Shown: positions 1-7,428, numbered from the stretch's first letter. The stretch: DNA of 10,599 nt from Comamonas sp. lk (GCA_945875225.1 CAMCJY010000042.1:1-10599); one strand, 5' to 3'. The notes: generated from the letters alone by a model not told the origin. Program-made: numbers and translations.

Positions 1-991
1 GCAAGCCGGTTGTTTTTAGCGCAGTCATCGATTTTTTGACCAGCACATCGGCAATCGCCGCTTGGGTGGACGCGGCCAGATCGGCCTGCTTTTGCAAGGG
101 CAAAGCGCCAAAACCCGGCGTAGCGCCCGAGGCTAAGGTGTACTCAGATGGCGCAATCGGCGCGCCATGAGCCGCGACCATTTTTTGCGACTGCACCAGC
201 ACCGCCGTCTTGAGCCCGGCAAACGAAAAATCCAAATCGCCGCTGTGCAACAAAGGTCGCGGTAGGGCGTAGGCCTTGGGGTCGCCCTGGGCGGCCAACG
301 CCGCCAAGGCCGGACCACCGGGGTAGCCCAGGCCCATGAGCTTGGCGGACTTGTCAAAAGCCTCGCCAGCCGCGTCGTCTATCGTTTCACCCAGCATCTC
401 GTAACGGCCCACGCCGTCGACGCGCATCAGCTGGGTGTGGCCGCCCGATACCAGCAGCGCTACAAAGGGAAACTGCGGCGGGTCCGCGCTCAAAAATGGT
501 GAGAGCAAATGCCCTTCCAAATGGTGCACGCCGAGTACGGGTTTGTCTAAGGCCGCCGCCAACGCACAGGCCAGCCCCGCGCCCACCAGCAACGCGCCCG
601 CCAAGCCGGGGCCGCGCGTGTAGGCGACCACATCCACTTCGCTCAAGCTGCGTCCGGCGCTGACCATGACCTCGCTCGTGAGCGGCAGCACGCGCCGGAT
701 ATGGTCGCGGCTGGCCAGTTCGGGCACCACGCCGCCAAAGGCCTGGTGCATTTCCACTTGGCTGTACAAAGCATGGGATAGCAATCGCGGCACGGCTTGC
801 CCCTGCATCTCTACCAAGGCCACGCCGGTTTCGTCGCAGGAAGACTCAAAGCCCAGCACCAGCAGGGGCCGCGCTTCCTGGGTGGAAGGCTCGCCGGAAA
901 ACTTGCTAGGCAAGTTGGCCGCTATCGTCACCGACGACAACGCCTGGTCTTGGCTTTGGGCAGAAGGTGGCGCGGCATCGGCTTGGTTCAT
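1..991 (-). CDS. tsaD: tRNA N6-adenosine threonylcarbamoyltransferase TsaD, 3' end cut by window
   Basis: TsaD transfers the threonylcarbamoyl group from TC-AMP to A37 of ANN-decoding tRNAs (t6A), working in the cytoplasm with TsaB and TsaE. The frame reads from ATG at 991 down to the window edge (330 residues visible). Family landmarks: GFESSCDETGVAL at residues 47-59 (start of the ASKHA nucleotide-binding fold), the metal-ligand motif HHLEGH with His157 and His161, VSGGHTQL at 181-188, and GLKTAV at 259-264. Two oddities: about 43 Ala/Pro/Gln-rich residues precede the ESSCDET core, where most TsaD proteins have fewer than ten, and about 30 extra residues (roughly 272-302) sit before KADLA-like KQADLAAS. 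The frame is open throughout, so the ATG is the longest candidate; a later start cannot be excluded because no clear SD marks either. It is divergent from the GNAT gene, 42 bp away. Confidence 0.95.
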   Translation of the reverse strand, partial: MNQADAAPPSAQSQDQALSSVTIAANLPSKFSGEPSTQEARPLLVLGFESSCDETGVALVEMQGQAVPRLLSHALYSQVEMHQAFGGVVPELASRDHIRRVLPLTSEVMVSAGRSLSEVDVVAYTRGPGLAGALLVGAGLACALAAALDKPVLGVHHLEGHLLSPFLSADPPQFPFVALLVSGGHTQLMRVDGVGRYEMLGETIDDAAGEAFDKSAKLMGLGYPGGPALAALAAQGDPKAYALPRPLLHSGDLDFSFAGLKTAVLVQSQKMVAAHGAPIAPSEYTLASGATPGFGALPLQKQADLAASTQAAIADVLVKKSMTALKTTGL

Positions 992-1001
992 TGCGGGCAA
1001 C

Positions 1002-1007
1002 AGTGTA
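1002..1007 (-). promoter_or_regulatory. Candidate -10 element for tsaD
   Basis: Read on the minus strand the sequence is TACACT, a four-of-six match to TATAAT, ending 10 bases before the tsaD ATG. The 5' leader would be only a few bases. I see no good -35 at the right spacing. The site lies in the 42-bp divergent gap with the GNAT gene. Confidence 0.35.
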
Positions 1008-1021
1008 GGCCAGCCCTGCGC

Positions 1022-1036
1022 CACAATGCCGCCATG
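1022..1036 (+). promoter_or_regulatory. ACAAT-N6-ATG start context of the GNAT gene
   Basis: CACAAT is followed by six bases (GCCGCC) and the ATG at 1034. No Shine-Dalgarno sequence is present. A -10 hexamer at this distance would place the transcription start at or next to the ATG, implying a leaderless message. The same arrangement occurs before ybiB (1901) and before the flavoprotein gene (9904). The reading as a -10 element is inference. Confidence 0.4.
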
Positions 1037-1831
1037 CTCGAAACCACCCTCGCATTACACGACATTGAAAGCCTGGAACGCGCCACGCTGGACGCCGTCT
1101 GCCCCGCTGCGCAAAGCGAGCTGCTTGGCTGGCTACTGCCTTTTGATGCAGCCGACATCGGGCGCGCACGCAGCGCCATTCCCCTGCGCCATCAGGGTCT
1201 GGACATCGCATTGCTGCCCGCTATCGAGCAGCAGTACCGCGACCACGGCTTGCCGCCAGCCTTTCGCATCGCCGACTCGCCGGGCCTGCGCCACTGGCAA
1301 GAGCGATTGCAGGCCTTGGGCTACCGCAAGACCGACCCAGTGCATGTGCAAATAGCGTCCGTTACGGACATGCAAGCAGCGGCGGACTTGTCAACTGCTG
1401 CGACAAGGCTGGGTAGCGCAAGGGAGCGCCCCAAAGTCACGCTGCTAGATGCCCCCGCCCACGCCTGGGCCAGCGTCTATACCGCCCCAGGCTTTGACGC
1501 AGCCGACGGCGCCTTGCGGGTGCAATTGCTCAGCCGCAGCCGCTTTGCCCGCTACGCCTATGTGCAAAGCGCGGGTGTATCGCTGGCGGCGGGTACGGCG
1601 TGCGTCAGCCGCGATTGGCTCAGCGTGCACGGCATGCGCACCCTGCCCGATGCGCAGGGCCAAGGCCTGGGCGCATCACTGCTGACAGCCTTTGTCGGCT
1701 TGGCACGCCAGCGCGGCATTAGCCGCGCTTTTTTACAGGTGGAAGCCGACAACGCGCCCGCACTGTACTTGTACCGCCGCTTCGGCTTTGCCACCGCCTG
1801 GACGTACCACTATTGGAAAGCGCCCACCTGA
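1034..1831 (+). CDS. GNAT family N-acetyltransferase
   Basis: This 265-residue protein has a C-terminal GCN5-related acetyltransferase fold that would move an acetyl group from acetyl-CoA to an amine; the substrate is unknown. The acetyl-CoA pyrophosphate loop is RTLPDAQGQGLGASLL at residues 202-217 (motif A, Q-x-x-G-x-G). Motif B is LQVEADNAPALYLYRRFGF at 234-252, followed by the usual aromatic YHYWK end. Residues 1-110 are less conserved and may form a second, degenerate GNAT-like half. The frame is open back to 797, but that part lies over tsaD on the other strand, so I chose ATG 1034, which starts just past the divergent promoter gap. RimI often sits with t6A genes, but this protein is much longer than RimI (about 150 residues), so I do not assign that name. 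Confidence 0.88.
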   Translation: MLETTLALHDIESLERATLDAVCPAAQSELLGWLLPFDAADIGRARSAIPLRHQGLDIALLPAIEQQYRDHGLPPAFRIADSPGLRHWQERLQALGYRKTDPVHVQIASVTDMQAAADLSTAATRLGSARERPKVTLLDAPAHAWASVYTAPGFDAADGALRVQLLSRSRFARYAYVQSAGVSLAAGTACVSRDWLSVHGMRTLPDAQGQGLGASLLTAFVGLARQRGISRAFLQVEADNAPALYLYRRFGFATAWTYHYWKAPT

Positions 1832-1888
1832 ACTTCGCCGCGCAAGGGCTCCGCATAAGCTCATAGCCGCCGGTTCGCAGCCCTCGCG

Positions 1889-1903
1889 GACAATCGCCGC
1901 ATG
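1889..1903 (+). promoter_or_regulatory. ACAAT-N6-ATG start context of ybiB
   Basis: GACAAT is followed by CGCCGC and the ATG at 1901. There is no convincing SD, and the 69-bp gap to the GNAT gene suggests an independent start. The arrangement is the same as at 1034 and 9904. A -10 role is inferred from spacing only. Confidence 0.4.
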
Positions 1904-2818
1904 GCTATTGGCATGTACTTGCGGGAAATCGGTCGCGGCAAAGACGGCGCGCGGGGACTAAGCCGCGCCCAAGCAACCGATTTGTGGGGCCAGTTGCTCG
2001 ATGGCGCGGTTAGCGATTTGGAAGTGGGCGCTTTTTGCCTGGCCATGCGCGTCAAGGGTGAAACGCCGGAAGAAATGGCCGGATTTCTGGACGCCACGGC
2101 GCCGCGCCTGCACACCATCCCGGCAGGTGAAAAAACCGTCGTCGTCATCCCCAGCTACAACGGCGCTCGCAAAATTCCGGTGCTCACGCCCTTGCTGGTC
2201 TTGCTCCTGGCGCGCGAAGGCCACCCGGTCATGATCCACGGCACGCCCACCGAAAACAGCCGCGTGTTCACCGCCGAAGTACTAGACCAACTGGGCATCC
2301 ACGCGCGCAGCACTTTTGCGCCACTTACAAGTGGCGAAGTCGCCTTCTTTCCCACCGCCACTTTAAGCACCGGCCTGCAAAGGCTGCTGGAAGTGCGCCG
2401 AGTCGTCAATTTGCGCAATTCGGCCCACAGCCTGGTCAAGCTGATGAACCCCTGCGCTGGCCCCAGCCTGTTGGTGACCAGCTACACCCACCCGGAATAC
2501 GCGCACTCCATGGCCGCTACTTTGCAACTGGTGCAGGCCAACGCCCTGCTCTTGCGCGGCACCGAAGGGGAAGCTGTAGCCGACGCGCGCCGAATGCCCA
2601 AAATGCAAGGCTTCATCGCGGGTGAAAACGTTTTTTCGCAGGAAGCGCAAAGCGGCAGTTTGGGCAGCCTGCCCGCGCTGCCCGCTGGCATTGACGCGCC
2701 GGGCACCGCTGCCTACATCCGCGCGGTGATGGACGGCGCGCAACCCGTGCCCGCGCCGATAACGCAACAAGTGATTGAAATTTCCAAACTTATTTCCCGC
2801 ATGGAAAGTGCTGCATGA
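1901..2818 (+). CDS. ybiB: YbiB/TrpD2-family nucleic-acid-binding protein
   Basis: The 305-residue protein belongs to the TrpD2 family, homologues of anthranilate phosphoribosyltransferase that have lost enzymatic activity; the E. coli member YbiB binds nucleic acids. The N-terminal helical domain is at about 1-70 (LREIGRGKDGARGLS, then CLAMRVKGETPEEMAGFLDA). The phosphoribosyltransferase-fold domain starts at about 78 with VVIPSYNGARKIPVLTPLL, where real TrpD enzymes have the GTGGD diphosphate loop; that loop is absent, as expected for TrpD2. ATG at 1901 gives the family-type N-terminus; a second ATG at 1913 is possible. The stop overlaps the start of the methyltransferase gene as ATGA (2815-2818), so the two are translationally coupled. 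In E. coli ybiB belongs to the LexA regulon; I see no obvious LexA box in the short upstream gap. Confidence 0.9.
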   Translation: MAIGMYLREIGRGKDGARGLSRAQATDLWGQLLDGAVSDLEVGAFCLAMRVKGETPEEMAGFLDATAPRLHTIPAGEKTVVVIPSYNGARKIPVLTPLLVLLLAREGHPVMIHGTPTENSRVFTAEVLDQLGIHARSTFAPLTSGEVAFFPTATLSTGLQRLLEVRRVVNLRNSAHSLVKLMNPCAGPSLLVTSYTHPEYAHSMAATLQLVQANALLLRGTEGEAVADARRMPKMQGFIAGENVFSQEAQSGSLGSLPALPAGIDAPGTAAYIRAVMDGAQPVPAPITQQVIEISKLISRMESAA

Positions 2819-3639
2819 AGAACAAGCCACCGAAAGTGCCCAATATTGCGCGCGATATTGCACACTCTATTGCCACCGGCCAAGTCAGCCTGGTGGGCGC
2901 CGGGCCGGGCGACCCGGATTTGCTGACGCTCAAAGCCGTCAAAACCATCGCGGCAGCCACCGTTATTTTGGTGGACGATCTGGTCAACGAAGCCGTGCTG
3001 CAGCATGCCAATGCCAACGCCCGCATCGTCTATGTCGGCAAGCGCGGCGGTTGCGCATCTACGCCACAAGCCTTCATTGAAAAGTTGATGATCAGCGAAG
3101 CCCAAAAGGGAGAAAACGTCGTGCGTCTTAAAGGCGGCGACCCCTTGGTATTTGGCCGCAGCGGCGAAGAGATCGAGGCCTTACAAAAAGCGGGCATCCG
3201 GGTGCACATAGTCAACGGCATCACCGCCGCATTGGGCGCGCTGGCATCACTCAACACCGCCCTAACCCACCGCGACCATGCCCACGGCGTGCTGATGGTG
3301 ACCGGCCACGCCAAACCCGGCGACCCCGGCACCGACTGGCGCGCGCTGGCCCACGCCTCCCGCCAGGCCAAACTCACCCTGGTGGTCTACATGGGCGTTG
3401 CCGCCGCGCAGCGGATTCAATATGAACTGCTGCACGGCCTGCCCGCCAATACGCCGGTGGCTATCGTGCAAGACGCTACGTTGCCCTCGCAGCAGCACGC
3501 TTTGTGTACCTTGGATTGCTTGCACCAAACGCTGACTGAACAGCGGATGGCTAGCCCTTGTGTTTTGCTGATTGGGGATGTGTTGCGGGGCTTGGACCAC
3601 CTTGGCCGAAAGCACGAACTGCAAAGCGCTTTGGGCTGA
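2815..3639 (+). CDS. cobA: Uroporphyrinogen-III C-methyltransferase (SUMT, CobA type)
   Basis: SUMT methylates uroporphyrinogen III at C2 and C7 with SAM, giving precorrin-2 for siroheme (nitrite and sulfite reductases) or cobalamin. At 274 residues this is the stand-alone form, not the CysG fusion. Signatures: LVGAGPGDPDLLT at 26-38 (SAM-binding glycine loop), RLKGGDPLVFGRSGEE at 104-119 and LTHRD at 150-154. The usual VxPGxTAA segment reads VNGITAALG at 133-141, with Asn where Pro is common. About 24 polar residues precede the core. It overlaps ybiB by 4 bp (ATGA), so it is probably translated by coupling. In related bacteria this pair often sits near nitrate/nitrite assimilation genes, which would make siroheme the product, but no such gene is in the window. 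Confidence 0.92.
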   Translation: MKNKPPKVPNIARDIAHSIATGQVSLVGAGPGDPDLLTLKAVKTIAAATVILVDDLVNEAVLQHANANARIVYVGKRGGCASTPQAFIEKLMISEAQKGENVVRLKGGDPLVFGRSGEEIEALQKAGIRVHIVNGITAALGALASLNTALTHRDHAHGVLMVTGHAKPGDPGTDWRALAHASRQAKLTLVVYMGVAAAQRIQYELLHGLPANTPVAIVQDATLPSQQHALCTLDCLHQTLTEQRMASPCVLLIGDVLRGLDHLGRKHELQSALG

Positions 3640-3683
3640 CCGCCGGGCAACAGTTTCTTTCTGGCCACCCGTCAAGTAGGGTC

Positions 3684-3712
3684 TTGCAGGGTTACCATAT
3701 CGCCGCTAAAAA
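3684..3712 (+). promoter_or_regulatory. Weak candidate sigma70 promoter for the molybdenum hydroxylase operon
   Basis: TTGCAG at 3684 and TAAAAA at 3707 are separated by 17 bases in the 100-bp gap after the methyltransferase gene. Both hexamers are only partial matches. The gene start at 3740 has a GGGAAG SD-like stretch about 8 bases upstream. Confidence 0.25.
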
Positions 3713-3739
3713 CAACTACCCCTAGCGGGAAGACTTTGT

Positions 3740-4264
3740 ATGGAACTCCAAATCAACGGTCAGCGCACCCAAGCGGACGCCGACCCTGCCACGCCTCTTT
3801 TGTGGGTGTTGCGCGACCAACTCAACCTCACGGGCACCAAATTTGGCTGTGGTATCGCCGCCTGCGGCGCGTGCACGGTGCATGTGGACGGCAATGCTGT
3901 CCGCTCCTGCGTTACGCCGGTTTCTGCGGTGCAGGGCAAAGACATACGCACCATCGAATCGCTGGGCAGCGCCGAACACCCCCATGCGTTGCAACAAGCC
4001 TGGATCGCCGAGCAAGTGCCCCAGTGCGGCTATTGCCAAAGCGGCATGCTGATGGCCGCAACCGCGCTGCTGGCGCGCACGCCCCACCCCACCGATACCG
4101 ACATCGACGCGGCCATGAGCAATATCTGTCGCTGCGGCACTTACCAGCGGGTACGCACCGCGATTCACCGCGCTGCCAATAGCCCGATACCTAGCCCGAG
4201 CAGTAGCGCGACAAAAAGCGCAAGTAGTGGCGCAGCCCCCCAAGCCAGCGGGAGCGCAGCATGA
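3740..4264 (+). CDS. (2Fe-2S)-binding small subunit of a molybdenum hydroxylase (isoquinoline 1-oxidoreductase alpha type)
   Basis: This 174-residue subunit passes electrons from the molybdopterin subunit through two [2Fe-2S] clusters. The plant-ferredoxin-like N-terminal domain holds Cys37, Cys42, Cys45 and Cys57 (FGCGIAACGACTVHVDG). The four-helix domain holds Cys96, Cys99, Cys130 and Cys132 (CGYCQSGM and NICRCGTY). All eight ligands are present, so it should be functional. After residue 145 there is a Ser/Ala/Pro-rich tail of about 30 residues that most family members lack. It starts at ATG 3740 with a GGGAAG SD-like stretch and overlaps the next gene by 4 bp. No FAD-binding medium subunit is encoded nearby, which fits the two-subunit isoquinoline oxidoreductase/aldehyde oxidase branch. 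The true substrate cannot be read from the sequence. Confidence 0.93.
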   Translation: MELQINGQRTQADADPATPLLWVLRDQLNLTGTKFGCGIAACGACTVHVDGNAVRSCVTPVSAVQGKDIRTIESLGSAEHPHALQQAWIAEQVPQCGYCQSGMLMAATALLARTPHPTDTDIDAAMSNICRCGTYQRVRTAIHRAANSPIPSPSSSATKSASSGAAPQASGSAA

Positions 4265-6519
4265 AGCGGCGCACGATTTTGCTCAGCGCTCTGGGCGTAA
4301 GCGGCGCCTTGCTAGTGGGCTGGGGTGTGGCGCCGCCGCGCAGCCGCCTGGGCAGCGCAGACAGCATGTTGCCCACGCAAGGCAGCGTGGGGCTGAACGG
4401 CTGGATCAAGATTGGCGAGGACGGCTCGGTGGCGCTAGCGATGCCGCGCAGCGAAATGGGCCAGGGCGTGCACACCGCACTGGCCATGCTGGCCGCCGAA
4501 GAGCTGGACATACCGCTAGCCCAAATGCGCGTGGAACAAGCCGGGCCCGATGCCATGTACGGCAACGTGGCCGCCGTGCTGGCCTTTTTGCCATTCCACC
4601 CGCAGCAAACCGAAGAGGGCAAACGCAGCGCGACGGTCAAAACCGCGCAGTGGCTAACCGCCAAAGTCGGGCGCGAATTGGGCTTGATCATGACCGGCGG
4701 CTCGTCCAGCGTGGCCGACGCCTGGGAGCCTGTGCGCCTGGCCGCCGCCAGCGCGCGCGCCAGCTTGGCCCAAGCCGCTGCCGCGCAGTGGCAAGTGCCC
4801 GTGGACGAAATAGTGTTTACGCAGGGAAAAATCAGCCATGCCTCGGGCAAAGAAGGCCACTTCGGCGAATTTGCCGCAGCAGCGGCCAAGCTGAACCCCG
4901 GCAGCGTCAGCCCCAAGGCGCGCAAGGACTGGAAGCTGATCGGCAGCCCCGCGCCGCGCACAGACTTGTGGGCCAAGAGCAGCGGCAGCGCCACCTTCGG
5001 CCTAGACGTGCGCTTGCCCAATATGGTGTTCGCCGCCGTGCGCCTGTGCCCGATGATCGGCGGCAGCTTGCAGTCGGTGGACAGCGCTGCGGCGCTGGCT
5101 ATGCCCGGCGTGCTGAAAGTCATCCCGCTCAAGCCCAGCCACGGCGCAAGCGCCGGCCTAGCGGTGGTGGGCAAAACCACTTGGCATGCCAGTCAAGGCG
5201 CGCAGGCGCTGCAAGTGCAATGGTCGCAGCGCCCGCAAGGCGCGCTCGATACCAAGCAGGCCGCAGAGCAATTGCAAGCCCAACTGGCCAAGGAAGAGGG
5301 CTACACCTTCCACGAGCGCGGCACGCCGCCCGTAAGCGGCGACACGCTCAGCGCCACGTACAGCGCGCCCTACCTGGGCCACATGACGATGGAGCCCATG
5401 AACTGCACCGCCTGGCTGCAAGAAGGCAAACTCAGCCTTTGGGCGCCCGCCCAAGTGCCCGAGGCCGCGCGCGAAGCAGCTGCCAAGGCAGCGGGTTTGC
5501 CCTTGGCGCAAGTAGAGATTCACATCACCTTGCTGGGCGGCGGCTTTGGTCGGCGCTTGGAGGTGGACTATGTGGTGCTGGCCGCGCAAGTGGCGATGGC
5601 CCTGCCCGGCCAGCCGGTGCAGCTCAGCTGGTCACGTGAAGAGGACAGCACGCACGACTTTTTCCGGCCCATGCATGTGGCCCAGCTGCAAGCCAGCCAC
5701 GACGGGCTGGGCCAAGTGCAAAGCCTGCAAATCAAATCCGCTGGTGACTCCATCAGCCCGCGCTGGATGGAGCGGGCGCTACCTGCGCTTGCCGGCCCAT
5801 TCGACGCGCCCGACAAAACCGACTCCGAAGGCTTGTTTGATCTGCCCTACGGCTTTGCCCACCAAAAAATGGCACATGTGGCCACCAAAGTGGGCATACC
5901 GGTAGGCTTTTGGCGCTCGGTGGGGCATTCGCACAACGCGTTTTTCTCGGAAAGCTTTATCGACGAACTGGCCGCCAAGGCAGGCACCAACCCGCTGACC
6001 TTTAGGCAGCAATGGCTGCAAGAGGCGCCACGCCATGTGGCCGTGCTGAACCTCGCGGCCGAAAAAGCCATTTGGGGCAAAACGCTGCCCGAAGGACAGG
6101 CGCAAGGCATCGCTCTGCACGAGAGCTTTGGCTCCATCGTGGCGCAAGTGGCGCGCGTGTCGCTGGAAGGCGGCACCTTGCGCGTACACGACGTGTTTTG
6201 TGCGATCGATTGCGGCACCGTGGTGAACCCGGCCATCGTGGCCCAGCAAATGGAAGGCTCGGTGGTGTTTGCCCTGTCCGCCGCGCTATGGGGCGAAGTG
6301 GACATCGTGCAAGGCGAAGTGCAGCAGCGCAATTTTCACCAACACTACGTGGTGGGCATGGCGCATGCGCCGCACGTGCACACCTACATCGTGCCCAGCG
6401 AGCGCACGCCCGCCGGTGTGGGCGAGCCCGGTGTGCCGCCGCTGGCGCCTGCCGTGGCCAATGCAGTTTTTGCGCTGAACGGCAAACGACTGCGCAGCTT
6501 GCCGCTGAAGCTGACTTAG
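4261..6519 (+). CDS. Molybdopterin-binding large subunit of a xanthine dehydrogenase-family hydroxylase (isoquinoline 1-oxidoreductase beta type)
   Basis: The 752-residue subunit carries the molybdenum cofactor and hydroxylates a heterocycle or aldehyde with water-derived oxygen. The N-terminus begins MKRRT and runs into a hydrophobic stretch (ILLSALGVSGALLVGWG), a short twin-arginine signal or anchor as found in this branch, suggesting export of the folded pair by Tat or attachment to the inner membrane. Moco-binding motifs: GGGFGRR at 426-432, GFWRSVGHSHNAFFSES from about 549, and GVGEPGVPP near the end, with the expected catalytic glutamate at about residue 722. Both halves of the domain, including the GSVGLNGWIKIGEDGSV start of the mature part, are intact. 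Electrons should pass to the overlapping [2Fe-2S] subunit and then perhaps to a cytochrome c; no cytochrome or XdhC-type maturation gene lies in the window. Substrate unknown. Confidence 0.92.
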   Translation: MKRRTILLSALGVSGALLVGWGVAPPRSRLGSADSMLPTQGSVGLNGWIKIGEDGSVALAMPRSEMGQGVHTALAMLAAEELDIPLAQMRVEQAGPDAMYGNVAAVLAFLPFHPQQTEEGKRSATVKTAQWLTAKVGRELGLIMTGGSSSVADAWEPVRLAAASARASLAQAAAAQWQVPVDEIVFTQGKISHASGKEGHFGEFAAAAAKLNPGSVSPKARKDWKLIGSPAPRTDLWAKSSGSATFGLDVRLPNMVFAAVRLCPMIGGSLQSVDSAAALAMPGVLKVIPLKPSHGASAGLAVVGKTTWHASQGAQALQVQWSQRPQGALDTKQAAEQLQAQLAKEEGYTFHERGTPPVSGDTLSATYSAPYLGHMTMEPMNCTAWLQEGKLSLWAPAQVPEAAREAAAKAAGLPLAQVEIHITLLGGGFGRRLEVDYVVLAAQVAMALPGQPVQLSWSREEDSTHDFFRPMHVAQLQASHDGLGQVQSLQIKSAGDSISPRWMERALPALAGPFDAPDKTDSEGLFDLPYGFAHQKMAHVATKVGIPVGFWRSVGHSHNAFFSESFIDELAAKAGTNPLTFRQQWLQEAPRHVAVLNLAAEKAIWGKTLPEGQAQGIALHESFGSIVAQVARVSLEGGTLRVHDVFCAIDCGTVVNPAIVAQQMEGSVVFALSAALWGEVDIVQGEVQQRNFHQHYVVGMAHAPHVHTYIVPSERTPAGVGEPGVPPLAPAVANAVFALNGKRLRSLPLKLT

Positions 6520-6544
6520 GTGAACTAGCGGGAGATTGAACTCT

Positions 6545-6606
6545 TTGGTTTACTCATGCGTGCCGCGGCTTTTTCGCGACGCGTCCCCTGGACTGTAGGG
6601 TTGGCC
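6545..6606 (-). repeat. attC-like site after the toxin gene (R' end degenerate)
   Basis: On the minus strand the site starts with GGCCAACCC at 6606, one base past the toxin stop codon. GGAC follows at 6586-6583, then a GC-rich stem region (GACGCGTCGCG, A-run, GCCGCGGC). The first nine bases are identical to those of the site at 8185. No GTTRRRY box can be found before the oxidoreductase stop at 6519, so the distal half seems lost; this would be the terminal site of the array. Confidence 0.5.
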
Positions 6607-6607
6607 G

Positions 6608-6904
6608 TCACGCTATGCGATCTGCCCAATATCCGGGTTCTCTTCTATGGTGCATAAGGGCTACTACGAGGATTTCAGCGTCGCTCGCCCGATATACAAC
6701 GCTAAAGGGAAAACCTTTCACCAGTCGGCTGCGGGTGCCTTTGGGCGAGGGAGCCCCACCGCTTGGATTGGAGACCGCATTTTTTACCGCACTTTCGACA
6801 GCATGTTCAAACCTGATACTCAATCCATCACGGACCTTAGAGTAGTAGGCAACTTCCTTCAATAGCTCGGACGCAGCGGCTGGTAGAAAACGCGGCTTGA
6901 TCAC
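6608..6904 (-). CDS. ParE/RelE-superfamily toxin
   Basis: This 98-residue protein has the ParE/RelE toxin fold: an N-terminal beta strand (KPRFLPAAASELLKEVAYY), a helical hairpin with RFEHAVESAVKNAVSNP, and the C-terminal sheet RSRLVKGFPFSVVYRASDAEILVVALMHHRREPGYW. The final HHRREPGYW matches the end usually seen in toxins paired with the addiction-module antitoxin family. ParE-like members inhibit DNA gyrase and RelE-like members cut mRNA; sequence alone does not decide. Translation appears to start with GTG at 6904, overlapping the antitoxin stop as GTGA, so it is coupled to the antitoxin. The frame is intact. It ends one base before an attC-like site, so the pair looks like cassette cargo. 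Confidence 0.85.
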   Translation of the reverse strand: MIKPRFLPAAASELLKEVAYYSKVRDGLSIRFEHAVESAVKNAVSNPSGGAPSPKGTRSRLVKGFPFSVVYRASDAEILVVALMHHRREPGYWADRIA

Positions 6905-7131
6905 CGGGCAATACTTCGCGCCTTAGCGAAAACTTCGTCGGCGTCGATGCTGTTGGTTTCCCCGCGATCGTATTCGGCCAAGCGGCGCTCAATCTCAAGC
7001 CCCCAGGCTGCCTCCACTTCGGCGATGACCGGTTCGTGGAGTGACTCAAGCAGAATATCTACCAGGCGCGAACGCTCTTCCGGTAAAAGCGCCTTGCCGC
7101 GCTGTGCGAGTTCTGTAACTTGATCGTGCAT
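6901..7131 (-). CDS. Addiction-module antitoxin (TIGR02574/Unstab_antitox family)
   Basis: The 76-residue protein matches the small antitoxin family that partners ParE/RelE toxins. LLPEERSRLVDILLESL at residues 15-31 and VEAAWGLEIERRLAEYDRGET at 39-59 are the hallmark segments, the latter forming the helix that wraps the toxin, followed by IDADEVFAKAR. ATG at 7131 is supported by a GGAG Shine-Dalgarno 7 bases upstream (read on the minus strand). Its stop overlaps the GTG start of the toxin. Antitoxin-first order and overlap are typical of type II modules, where the pair represses its own promoter; a short palindrome at 7150-7159 could serve as the operator. Confidence 0.87.
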   Translation of the reverse strand: MHDQVTELAQRGKALLPEERSRLVDILLESLHEPVIAEVEAAWGLEIERRLAEYDRGETNSIDADEVFAKARSIAR

Positions 7132-7149
7132 AACAATCTCCGTGGGGCT

Positions 7150-7166
7150 TACACCTGTAGTCTATA
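7150..7166 (-). promoter_or_regulatory. Candidate -10 (TATAGA) and palindromic operator of the toxin-antitoxin operon
   Basis: On the minus strand TATAGA (7166-7161) lies upstream of the perfect 10-bp palindrome TACAGGTGTA (7159-7150), which would overlap the transcription start, about 20-30 bases before the antitoxin ATG. No clear -35 is seen at 17 bases. An autoregulatory operator at this place is usual for type II modules, but this assignment rests on position and symmetry only. Confidence 0.3.
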
Positions 7167-7206
7167 CCGCTTGGCAAACGGCGGCTTCGAAGCGCGGACT
7201 TGTGAC

Positions 7207-7257
7207 GACTATCGTCGAAATTCAACGAGCGGCGAAGCCGTCCGATGGAATGGCCCC
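7207..7257 (-). repeat. Degenerate attC-like site after the hicB remnant
   Basis: Starting at the base after the hicB stop, the minus strand reads GGGGCCATTCC, then CGGACGGC-TTC-GCCGCTCG (a stem with a 3-base loop, one wobble and one mismatch), then TTGAATTTCGAC and GATAGTC. This order (left box, GGAC-containing arm, short loop, returning arm, right box) is that of a short attC site. The right box GATAGTC differs from GTTAGRC by two bases, and the left box has lost its AAC, so recombination activity is unlikely. Confidence 0.45.
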
Positions 7258-7428
7258 TTATGCGGCGACTTCAACGTACTCAACTTGGCTTGCACCTACA
7301 GGCACTGGCAAGCCGTCCGCGCGCAAGCCTTCAAGGTGAAAGGCTATGGCCTCACGCATTTCGGACTCGACTTCTGCAATGGTTGCCCGGGTTTTCCGGG
7401 AACAGTGACGCGCCCAAATTACAACCAT
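7258..7428 (-). pseudogene. hicB: HicB antitoxin C-terminal remnant
   Basis: The reading frame ending with TAA at 7260-7258 encodes the typical C-terminus of HicB antitoxins: TIAEVESEMREAIAFHLEG followed by LRADGLPVPVGASQVEYVEVAA. This is the helix and tail after the RNase-H-like sheet. The frame is open back to an ATG at 7428 (56 residues in all), but the first 15 or so residues do not look like HicB and derive from the fused hicA 5' part. The usual N-terminal strand pattern (about 60-70 residues) is missing. HicB neutralises the mRNA-cutting toxin HicA; this remnant cannot do so as a full protein. Expression is unknown. Confidence 0.65.

Noticed and set aside
666..1355. 229-codon plus-strand frame overlapping tsaD and the GNAT gene
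   Set aside because: It has no recognisable domain and runs antisense to TsaD motifs and out of frame with the GNAT protein.
1034..1831. RimI (ribosomal protein S18 acetyltransferase) because of the neighbouring tsaD
   Set aside because: The protein is 265 residues with an unrelated N-terminal part; RimI is about 150, and neighbourhood alone does not support the name.
2363..2863. 166-codon minus-strand frame opposite ybiB
   Set aside because: It is a shadow of the conserved YbiB frame, His/Ala/Gly-rich and without motifs.
4191..5639. Long open frames on both strands (329 codons minus, 470 codons plus) over the start of the large hydroxylase subunit
   Set aside because: They are Arg/Ala/Pro-rich shadows produced by GC-rich codon bias; the 752-residue subunit in the third frame has all family motifs.
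6560..6584. GC-rich palindrome with a T run after the large hydroxylase subunit, as a rho-independent terminator
   Set aside because: GCCGCGGC is a zero-loop palindrome and the T run lies inside the only other stem that can be drawn; it fits better as the variable part of the attC-like site.
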